A DNA stretch of 14,012 bases from Onstottus_B sp035558335 (GTDB lineage: Bacteria; Acidobacteriota; Blastocatellia; UBA7656): contig DATMCM010000431.1 of assembly GCA_035558335.1 (NCBI GenBank), positions 1 through 14,012 on the forward strand. Reading direction: 5' to 3'. This document shows positions 5,476-11,360 of the stretch, piece after piece (within the stretch, counting starts at the first letter, position 1; the number at the start of each line of letters is the position of its first letter). Under the pieces are notes generated by a model that was given only the letters and a program-made list of their open reading frames with translations, did no database searches and had not been told where the DNA came from. The position numbers were made by a program, and so were the translations under genes.

Positions 5476-7620
5476 TTGTTTACCGCTCAGGCGCATCCTC
5501 ATGTCGTGGGACCTCGACAGGATAGGCCTGCAAGCGAGAACGATCTCACCGTGCGACTCCAGCGCGCCGAGGAAGCCCTGCGCGCCCGCGAACTTAACTT
5601 TCAAATGATCGTCGAGAGCATCCCGGCGCCGGTCGCTGTCATAACGCCCAACGGCGAAGTCGAAGCATTAAACAAACCGGTGCTGGATTACTTCGGCAAG
5701 TCCTTTGAAGAGCTGACAGGTTGGGCCAGCTCAGATCCCGTTCATCCCGACGACCTGCCTCACGTAATTGAAGTTAGGCAAAAGGCATTGGAAAGCGGTG
5801 AGACTTACGAAGTTGAGGCTCGGCATCGCCGTGCTGATGGCGTCTATCGTTGGTTTCACATGCGTGGCTTCCCCTTGAAAGATACCGACGGCCGTGTCCT
5901 GCGCTGGTGCGTCCTGCTAACTGACATCGACGATCGTAAGCGGGCCGAGGCTCAGCTCGCCGGCGAGAAGCGATTGCTGGAGATGGTGGCCTCGAGCTTC
6001 CCTCTCACCGACGTTCTTACAGAGCTATGCAAATTTGTTGAAGACACAGCCGCCGACTGTCGGTGTGGCGTTTACTTAATCGATTGGAGAGGGCCGAAGT
6101 TTCGAATAGGAGCTGTACCCAGCCTCCCCGCGACCTTCAATGATCCCTGTGAAGGTCTGACTGTTTCTCCGGAGGTCGGACCCTGCGGGGTAGCAGCGCT
6201 TACTAAGACGCAGGTGATCGTGACAGATTTTGAATCGGATCCAGTCTTTCAATCGTGTGCCATTCGACCGCTCTCGCTCGCGCACGGCTTCCGCTCGCAA
6301 TGGTCGACGCCGATCTTCGCGCGAGACGGACGCGTGATGGCAACTTTCGCCATTTTCCAAACCAGTCCTGCAAGCCCGACGCAGGTTCAGCAAGATCTCA
6401 TCGCGCAGGTGACACACATTGCCAGCATCGCGATCGAGCGTGCATTGAGCGAAGCGGCGCTGAAGCGAAGTGAAGCGTTCCTCGCTGAAGCACAACATCT
6501 GAGTCGCGTCGGCAGCTTTGCATGGCGTATGGCTACAAACGAAATCACCTGGTCCGAGCAGCTCTATCGCATCTTCGAGTTTGATCCTCATGTGAGGGTT
6601 ACGCTCGAACTGATCGGAACACGGGTCCATCCGGAAGACCTCACGTTGTTTCATGACATGATCGAACGAGCAAGTAGTTCAGCCAGCGACTTTCAATACG
6701 AACATCGGCTGCTAATGCCAGATCATTCGATTAAATATCTACATCTGATTGCTCACGGAACGCGGAACGAGGATGGTGAATTGGAGTACATCGGCGCGGC
6801 TCAGGATGTAACGCAATGGCGATTGTCGGAAGAAGCGCTCGGCAAGGCCAGTGCGGAGCTGGCACACGTCACTCGAGTGATGAGCCTGGGAGCATTGACG
6901 GCCTCGATCGCTCACGAAGTTAACCAACCGTTGTCTGGAAGCATCAGCAACGCCAGCACCTGCCTTCGAATGTTGGATGCTGATCCGCCAAACGTCGACG
7001 GGGCGCGGGAAACTGCGCGCCGCACTATTCGCGATGGACACCGAGCGTCCGATGTCATCTCCCGATTGCGGGCACTGTTTAGCCGCAAAGATATGGCTAC
7101 GGAATTAGTAGATCTGAATGAAGCAACAAGAGAGGTGATTACACTAGCCTTGAGTGAACTTCAACGCAACAGGGTTATTGTGAAGCCTGAGCTTGCAGAC
7201 CAGCTTCCAATTGTCGCAGGCGACCGTATACAGCTTCAGCAAGTCATACTCAACTTACTGCGCAACGCTTCAGACGCAATGAGCGGCGTTGACGATCGTC
7301 CGAGACAGTTGCTGATCAGAACAGAACATGATGCAGATTGCGGCGTGCGCCTGAGCGTGCAAGACGCGGGTGTGGGATTTGCCCCTGAAAGTATCAACAA
7401 GCTCTTCAATTCTTTCTACACGACCAAGAGTAACGGGATGGGAATAGGACTATCTGTTAGCCGCTCGATCATCGAAAATCATCAAGGGTGTCTGTGGGCC
7501 ACTTCGAATGATGGACCAGGAGCGACGTTCTCATTTTCGATTCCATGTGTAGGAGAGGGAGTCGCAGGACCCGCTGGAGTTGCGCTGACAGACCAGAAAC
7601 GCGACGCGAGGCCAAGCTGA
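5476..7620 (+). CDS. Soluble PAS-GAF-PAS sensor histidine kinase (FixL/HPK4-like)
   Basis: Up to 714 residues. Domains in order: a short coiled lead-in, PAS (about 40-158, with DGVYRWFHMRGFPLKD and DIDDRKRAEAQL), GAF (about 165-325), PAS (about 335-450), HisKA (about 460-530) and HATPase (about 570-695). The phosphoacceptor is His480 in SIAHEVNQPLSG, the HExNQPL form of FixL/DctB-type kinases. The N-box Asn is Asn597 in LNLLRNASDAM, the G1 Asp is Asp630 in DAGVGF, and the G2 box is GMGIGL (654-659). There is no membrane segment, so the signal is intracellular: ligand, redox or light. No haem- or flavin-binding residue can be assigned with confidence. The start is uncertain: TTG 5476 is the first possible codon after an in-frame stop, has only a weak SD, and GTG 5506 or 5551 are alternatives. 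It is coupled to the next gene by TGATG. Confidence 0.9.
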   Translation: MFTAQAHPHVVGPRQDRPASENDLTVRLQRAEEALRARELNFQMIVESIPAPVAVITPNGEVEALNKPVLDYFGKSFEELTGWASSDPVHPDDLPHVIEVRQKALESGETYEVEARHRRADGVYRWFHMRGFPLKDTDGRVLRWCVLLTDIDDRKRAEAQLAGEKRLLEMVASSFPLTDVLTELCKFVEDTAADCRCGVYLIDWRGPKFRIGAVPSLPATFNDPCEGLTVSPEVGPCGVAALTKTQVIVTDFESDPVFQSCAIRPLSLAHGFRSQWSTPIFARDGRVMATFAIFQTSPASPTQVQQDLIAQVTHIASIAIERALSEAALKRSEAFLAEAQHLSRVGSFAWRMATNEITWSEQLYRIFEFDPHVRVTLELIGTRVHPEDLTLFHDMIERASSSASDFQYEHRLLMPDHSIKYLHLIAHGTRNEDGELEYIGAAQDVTQWRLSEEALGKASAELAHVTRVMSLGALTASIAHEVNQPLSGSISNASTCLRMLDADPPNVDGARETARRTIRDGHRASDVISRLRALFSRKDMATELVDLNEATREVITLALSELQRNRVIVKPELADQLPIVAGDRIQLQQVILNLLRNASDAMSGVDDRPRQLLIRTEHDADCGVRLSVQDAGVGFAPESINKLFNSFYTTKSNGMGIGLSVSRSIIENHQGCLWATSNDGPGATFSFSIPCVGEGVAGPAGVALTDQKRDARPS

Positions 7621-7991
7621 TGGAAATACGTCCACTCATATCCGTAGTCGATGATGACGAGTCGGTGCGCGAGTCGCTGCCGGACTTGCTGAAGGAGTTT
7701 GGCTTTGCCGCCCAGACGTTCTCATCGGCAGAAGAGTTCCTTATCTCGAAATACCTTAGTGAGACCAAATGCCTGATTCTCGACGTTGCCATGCCCGGCC
7801 TGAGCGGGCCCGATCTGCAACGAGAATTAATGCGTCGCCGGCAAGATATCCCCATCGTTTTCATCACCGCTCACCGTGATGCGACTGTACGGCCGCGCTT
7901 GATCGAACGGGGCGCAGTGGATTGTCTGTTCAAGCCATTCAGTGATTTGGATTTGCTTGAAGCACTCAACAGCGCACTTCGACATAGCTGA
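7620..7991 (+). CDS. Stand-alone receiver-domain response regulator
   Basis: A 123-residue CheY-like receiver with no output domain. The acidic pair Asp11/Asp12 (VVDDDESVRESL), phosphoacceptor Asp55 (CLILDVAMPG), Thr83 (FITAH) and Lys105 (CLFKPF) are all present, so it should be phosphorylatable. I chose the ATG at 7620 because it shares its A with the kinase stop (TGATG), which implies translational coupling and 1:1 production with the kinase; the upstream in-frame extension into the kinase is not needed. It probably accepts phosphate from the kinase and either competes with the FixJ-like regulator as a sink or acts as an intermediate or adaptor (inference). Sequence similarity to the receiver of the next gene suggests a shared partner. 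Confidence 0.9.
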   Translation: MEIRPLISVVDDDESVRESLPDLLKEFGFAAQTFSSAEEFLISKYLSETKCLILDVAMPGLSGPDLQRELMRRRQDIPIVFITAHRDATVRPRLIERGAVDCLFKPFSDLDLLEALNSALRHS

Positions 7992-8017
7992 TCTACTTCA
8001 GCATCGGATGGGATTAC

Positions 8018-8671
8018 ATGACTTCAGCGAGCCCATCACTTAAGTCGCAGGACAAGCCAATCGTTTTTGTTGTGGACGACGACGTTTCGGTGCGCGAATC
8101 GCTGGAACTGCTGATCTGCTTTGCGGGCTGGCAGGCGGAGACATTCGCGTCCGCCGAAGAATTCCTCGGCCGCCCACGAGTCCTTGTCCCGAGTTGCCTG
8201 GTACTTGATGTTTCGCTTCCCGACCTCAATGGTCTCGAACTGCAGAAGCTAATTGCCGCCGATCGGATCGACATGCCGATCATCTTCATCACTGGTCATG
8301 GCGATGTTCCAATGACGGTCCAGGCCATGAAGGCTGGAGCGGTCGAATTCCTGACGAAGCCATTCGACGACGACGTGCTGTTGACTGCCATCCGCCACGC
8401 GATCGAGCGCAGCTCCTCCGCACTTGGTCACGAGTCTGAGATCCGGTCGCTACGCGACAATTACGCGTCACTCACCCGTCGCGAACGGGAGGTCATGGCG
8501 TTGGTGGTCTCCGGCCTTTTGAATAAACAGGTCGGTTTCGAGCTCGGCATCAGCGAGATCACGGTGAAGGCACACCGAGGCAAGATGATGCGGAAGATGA
8601 AAGCCGACTCTCTCGCCGACCTGGTGAAGATGGCCGCGGAACTCCGCCTCGCTCCATCGCTGAGGGGTTAA
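8018..8671 (+). CDS. FixJ-type response regulator (receiver plus LuxR/NarL HTH)
   Basis: A 217-residue regulator. The receiver (about 13-130) has Asp20/Asp21, phosphoacceptor Asp64 (CLVLDVSLPDLNG), Thr92 in FITGHGDVPMTVQAMKAGA and Lys114 in FLTKPF; this is the FixJ/TodT/StyR style. The output is a LuxR/NarL HTH at about 150-207, with LTRREREVMALVVSGLLNKQ and LGISEITVKAHRGKMMRKM as the recognition helix region. It should bind DNA as a phosphorylated dimer and activate sigma70 promoters. It is the third gene of the regulatory operon, 26 nt after the stand-alone receiver, with only a weak GGA-type SD. Its likely target is the GGTA/TACC operator cluster at 5343-5467 upstream of both operons (inference). 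Confidence 0.93.
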   Translation: MTSASPSLKSQDKPIVFVVDDDVSVRESLELLICFAGWQAETFASAEEFLGRPRVLVPSCLVLDVSLPDLNGLELQKLIAADRIDMPIIFITGHGDVPMTVQAMKAGAVEFLTKPFDDDVLLTAIRHAIERSSSALGHESEIRSLRDNYASLTRREREVMALVVSGLLNKQVGFELGISEITVKAHRGKMMRKMKADSLADLVKMAAELRLAPSLRG

Positions 8672-8700
8672 TACTCCGCCGACCTGGGACCTGCCTTGTT

Positions 8701-9267
8701 CTATATTGTTTTCTCCCTAAGCGTCTTCAACGCGCCGCCCCAGGCGATGAGCTGGTCAAGCATGGCGTTAACCGACTTCTCTTGCTCCGGAGCCGGCTTG
8801 AACACGCTGAAGTTCTCGAAATCGGTGAAGAGGGAAAGCCCGACCTGCGCGCGCACATCGGCGACCTGCAACTCCCCCATCACCAAACGCAGATTCTCGA
8901 CGGCGCGCACGCCTGCTGCGCCCCCGTAACCAACGAATCCAGCCGCCTTGTTGACCCACTCTTTGTGGAGATAATCAATCGCGTTCTTGAGCGCGCCGGA
9001 TGTCGCGTGGTTGTACTCGGGCGTCACAAAGACATAGGCGTCGAAGGGTGCGATCTTCGCGGACCAGTCCTTCGTGTGTTGATGGGTGTACTCGCCCATT
9101 CTCGGCGACATCGGCTCGTCGAGGAGCGGCAGGTTGAAGTCTTTAATGTCCACGACTTCAAACTCGGCGTCGCTACGCTTCCGCGCGATTTCATAAACCC
9201 ATTTCGCAACCACCTCGGCCTTGCGACCGGGCCGCGTGCTTCCGATGATGATGGCAATCCTTATCAT
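8701..9267 (-). CDS. NADPH-dependent FMN reductase-family flavoprotein
   Basis: A 188-residue flavodoxin-fold protein. FMN-phosphate loop GSTRPGR is at residues 9-15, TPEYNHATSGALKNAIDYL at 82-100 is the isoalloxazine-binding and helix motif, and a GYGGAAG loop lies at 113-119. The family reduces FMN, quinones, azo dyes or chromate with NAD(P)H (ChrR/YieF/azoreductase-like). I chose the ATG at 9267, which has SD GGAGGA 6 nt upstream, over a GTG 30 nt earlier that adds 10 residues not typical for the family. It is the last gene of the MarR operon, 30 nt after the DoxX stop. In this context it most likely carries out two-electron quinone or nitro reduction in the cytoplasm (inference). It ends 29 nt from the convergent FixJ-like gene. 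Confidence 0.9.
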   Translation of the reverse strand: MIRIAIIIGSTRPGRKAEVVAKWVYEIARKRSDAEFEVVDIKDFNLPLLDEPMSPRMGEYTHQHTKDWSAKIAPFDAYVFVTPEYNHATSGALKNAIDYLHKEWVNKAAGFVGYGGAAGVRAVENLRLVMGELQVADVRAQVGLSLFTDFENFSVFKPAPEQEKSVNAMLDQLIAWGGALKTLREKTI

Positions 9268-9297
9268 GAATTCCTCCGCTGCCGTTTTTGTTACCAC

Positions 9298-9708
9298 TCA
9301 ACTTAGCCTGGCCAAGAGGTTCTTCGTTCGCCGGCGTCGTTCCCACGCCACGATGCTGGTGACTACCAGGAGAATAATTGCCATCAACGGGCTTCCCCCG
9401 ACGATGAACAGATGCGTCACAACAGCCCCAACCATCACCACCGCGAGTAAAAGTGCACCGAATCCGCTGGTACGCGGGATCAAAAGCAGAATACCGCCCC
9501 CGACTTCCAGCGTGCCGGTCAGATAGCGGAACCACTGCCCGATCCCGATCGCCTCGAACAGCCCGACCATTTGCGAGTTTCCCGACAGTTTCAAAAAACC
9601 CACCATCAGAAACATCCCGGCCGCTGCGACCTGCAAAATCCACAGTGCAACGTTCACGATCTTCTGGGTCGAACCCGACCGCATACCTTCTGTTAATGTC
9701 TGTGCCAT
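9298..9708 (-). CDS. DoxX-family integral membrane protein
   Basis: A 136-residue protein with four predicted membrane helices (about 17-40, 60-77, 82-104 and 107-122) and a basic C-terminal tail, WERRRRTKN, which should face the cytoplasm. GFLKLSGNSQMVGLFEAIGIGQWFRYLTGTLEVGGGILLL is typical of DoxX/DoxD-like proteins. These associate with oxidoreductases and redox-stress operons; biochemical function is unclear. The chosen ATG (9708) has SD AAGGAG about 10 nt upstream. An alternative ATG at 9738 directly abuts the pirin stop (TGAATG) and would add ten hydrophilic residues; that form could be made by coupled re-initiation. Genes for pirin and FMN reductase flank it. Confidence 0.85.
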   Translation of the reverse strand: MAQTLTEGMRSGSTQKIVNVALWILQVAAAGMFLMVGFLKLSGNSQMVGLFEAIGIGQWFRYLTGTLEVGGGILLLIPRTSGFGALLLAVVMVGAVVTHLFIVGGSPLMAIILLVVTSIVAWERRRRTKNLLARLS

Positions 9709-9738
9709 ATCTTTACCACTCCTTTCATCTTCAATCAT

Positions 9739-10662
9739 TCAAGAGTTAATCGACCCCATCCTGCCCTGACGGTAATCTTCAATGGCCTGATGGATTTCGC
9801 CTTCGGTGTTCATCACAAACGGCCCGTAGCGCGCGACCGGTTCGTTCAACGGCACACCGGCGATTAGCAACACTTCGAGCGTAGCCTTCGCGCCAGCCGG
9901 GTTTTCGATTCTCACTTGGTCGCCGTCCTGCGCGAACAGAACCATCTGCCCGTCCGCGGCGCGCTCTGCTTCTGCTCCGAACAACCCCTCTCCCTCCACG
10001 ACGTAAGCGAAGGCGTTGTAAGCGTGCGGCACCTGCTGGGCGGCCGCGCCTCCGGGCTCAATCTTGTAATGCAGGTAGATGATGGGCGTGCGCGTCTCGA
10101 TGACGGCTTTCTCACCCATCGCTTCGCCTGCAATCACACTAACCTTCACCAGGCCATCCGCCGACGTTGCTTTCGGAATTTGTGAGTTCGGGATCTCCTG
10201 GTAGCGCGGTGTCGTCATCTTGTCGCGCTTCGGCAGGTTCACCCAAAGTTGGAATCCGTGCATGCGACCTCCGTCGCGCGCGAACTCTGGTGAGGGCATC
10301 TCCGAGTGGATCACGCCGGCTCCTGCCGTCATCCACTGCACGTCCCCCGGATTTAGGCGTCCGGCGTGTCCCCGAGAATCCCTGTGCTCCATATCCCCAG
10401 ACAGCAGATAGGTCACAGTCTCGAAGCCCCGATGCGGATGGTCCGGCGCGCCTTTCGCTTCACCAGGCCCAAGCTCCATCGGGCCCATCTCATCAAGTAA
10501 CAGGAACGGATCAAACTCTGAAAACGAAGTCTTGGGGAACGGACGATGGACAAGAAAACCTCCGCCTTCCAAAGTCTCGACACTGTTTACGACTCCCGCG
10601 ACCGTTCGCCCTTCGACCACTCGAGTCTCCTCATTTCTCAATGCTTCAATCACCCTCGACAT
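9739..10662 (-). CDS. Pirin-family bicupin protein
   Basis: A 307-residue two-domain cupin. The N-terminal metal site is intact: HPHRGFETVTYLLSG gives His75 and His77, and GAGVIHSEMP gives His119 and Glu121, the 3-His/1-Glu set of pirins. FQLWVNLP follows, and a C-terminal cupin contains QQVPHAYNAFAYVVEGEG. Some bacterial pirins show quercetin 2,3-dioxygenase activity; others act as redox-responsive regulators, so the substrate is open. I chose the ATG at 10662, with SD GGAG 7 nt upstream and the family-typical start MSRVIEALR, over a GTG at 10710 that would overlap the MarR stop by 4 nt and add 16 basic residues. Second gene of the operon, cytoplasmic. Confidence 0.92.
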   Translation of the reverse strand: MSRVIEALRNEETRVVEGRTVAGVVNSVETLEGGGFLVHRPFPKTSFSEFDPFLLLDEMGPMELGPGEAKGAPDHPHRGFETVTYLLSGDMEHRDSRGHAGRLNPGDVQWMTAGAGVIHSEMPSPEFARDGGRMHGFQLWVNLPKRDKMTTPRYQEIPNSQIPKATSADGLVKVSVIAGEAMGEKAVIETRTPIIYLHYKIEPGGAAAQQVPHAYNAFAYVVEGEGLFGAEAERAADGQMVLFAQDGDQVRIENPAGAKATLEVLLIAGVPLNEPVARYGPFVMNTEGEIHQAIEDYRQGRMGSINS

Positions 10663-10706
10663 AACATCTCCTCTCTTTATCGATTTTGGCGCGCGTGACA
10701 AACGAC

Positions 10707-11195
10707 TCACGCGGTGACCTTCTCCTTGCTTTGCTGCGGCGCGCCAGCCGCCTCATAACCGATCTTCTTCAGCAGGCGAATGAGCCTCTCGCGCTCCGCC
10801 CCGATCAGAGAAGCGGACGCTAGTCGCTCCATGTCGGCAGCGTGATTTGCGTAGGCGCGTGTGATCATCTTTCTGCCTTCCTTCGTCAAATGAATTATTC
10901 TCGCCCGCCGGTCGGTGCCGTGGGCGCGACGCTCCACCAACCCCTTCGTCTCGAGGCGGTCAACGGCGACCGTAATCGAGCCGCTGGTCAGCAGGACTTT
11001 TTTTCCGATCTCGTTAACCGGAAGCGGCCCTTTGTGCAGCAGGGCTTCAAGCACGGCGAAGTCGCTGCCGCACATCTCCAGCTCCGAGATGCTCTTTTCG
11101 GCGTAGGCCTCAACCGCCCGCGCCGCCTTCCACAACACCAGAAAAACGTGAACGCCGCTTCCGCCCGTCAACGATTCCAGCTTACGCTCGCTCAT
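10707..11195 (-). CDS. MarR-family transcriptional regulator
   Basis: A 162-residue winged-helix regulator. LPVNEIGKKVLLTSGSITVAVDRLETKGLVERR (58-90) contains the helix-turn-helix, and the wing DRRARIIHLTKEG follows at 95-107. Flanking helices at both ends form the dimer interface. A single Cys42 (LEMCGSDF) sits at the start of the helix that precedes the HTH and could sense thiol-reactive electrophiles, as in some MarR proteins; this is inference. It is the first gene of the operon with pirin, DoxX and FMN reductase. The palindrome over its own -10 suggests autorepression relieved by a quinone or similar ligand. The SD is AAGG about 9 nt before the ATG. Confidence 0.93.
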   Translation of the reverse strand: MSERKLESLTGGSGVHVFLVLWKAARAVEAYAEKSISELEMCGSDFAVLEALLHKGPLPVNEIGKKVLLTSGSITVAVDRLETKGLVERRAHGTDRRARIIHLTKEGRKMITRAYANHAADMERLASASLIGAERERLIRLLKKIGYEAAGAPQQSKEKVTA

Positions 11196-11202
11196 AATTT
11201 AT

Positions 11203-11220
11203 TACCTTGATCTCAAGATA
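11203..11220. promoter_or_regulatory. MarR-type operator over the -10 element
   Basis: TACCTTGATCTCAAGATA (plus strand) is an inverted repeat with 8-nt arms, a 2-nt centre and one mismatched pair. Its CTTGA/TCAAG core is common in MarR-family operators. It covers the -10 of the marR-like promoter and lies 8 bp before the start codon, so binding should block transcription. Confidence 0.65.
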
Positions 11221-11243
11221 CTTTATCTGAAGGTAAATGTCAA
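11215..11243 (-). promoter_or_regulatory. Sigma70-type promoter of the MarR-pirin-DoxX-FMN reductase operon
   Basis: On the minus strand a consensus -35 TTGACA (11238-11243) is followed by exactly 17 nt and a -10 TATCTT (11215-11220, 4 of 6 matches to TATAAT). The ATG is 19 nt beyond the -10, so the leader is very short. This is the clearest promoter in the window. Confidence 0.65.
11222..11237. promoter_or_regulatory. Second imperfect palindrome in the promoter spacer
   Basis: TTTATCT-GA-AGGTAAA is an inverted repeat with one mismatch, lying between the -35 and -10 elements and one base away from the first operator. It shares AGGTA and TATCT half-site elements with that operator, so it may be a second MarR site. 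Confidence 0.4.
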
Positions 11244-11339
11244 GCGTTAAGTGGTGAGCTCCAGGTCCGACGGAGGAGCGATCGCGGAATCGGCGCTCGA
11301 ATGGAAGGTTGATACGAGTTATGGCTGAAGGAAGGAGTT

Positions 11340-11359
11340 AGGACTGCGATGCAAGTCCT
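11340..11359 (-). terminator. Possible transcription terminator hairpin after the AAA/TPR gene
   Basis: AGGACT and AGTCCT form a perfect 6-bp stem around an 8-nt loop, extendable internally by TGC/GCA with a bulge. It begins one base beyond the stop codon of the large ATPase gene. The downstream minus-strand sequence is pyrimidine-rich but has no T run, so it is at best a weak or factor-assisted terminator. Confidence 0.35.
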
Positions 11360-11360
11360 G

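Noticed and set aside
5402..5608. GTG-started frame of 68 codons upstream of and overlapping the kinase start
   Set aside because: It overlaps the kinase lead-in in another frame, has no clear SD and no recognisable family; its composition could be chance. It would matter only if sequencing showed a frameshift.
6076..6654. Minus-strand frame of 192 codons
   Set aside because: It is antisense to the GAF and second PAS domains of the kinase and resembles no family.
7545..7619. N-terminal extension of the stand-alone receiver into the kinase gene
   Set aside because: The ATG at 7620 gives a standard receiver N-terminus and a TGATG coupling; the extra 25 residues are just kinase sequence read in another frame.
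8672..8700. Possible bidirectional terminator between the convergent FixJ-like and FMN reductase genes
   Set aside because: The 29-nt gap has no self-complementary stem; the ACCTGGGACCT sequence there is a direct repeat, not an inverted one.
9268..9297. GTG start ten codons upstream for the FMN reductase
   Set aside because: The ATG at 9267 has a strong GGAGGA SD and starts right before the conserved beta strand.
10663..10710. GTG start for the pirin, overlapping the MarR stop by 4 nt
   Set aside because: The internal ATG has a better SD and matches the usual pirin N-terminus; overlap coupling cannot be fully excluded.
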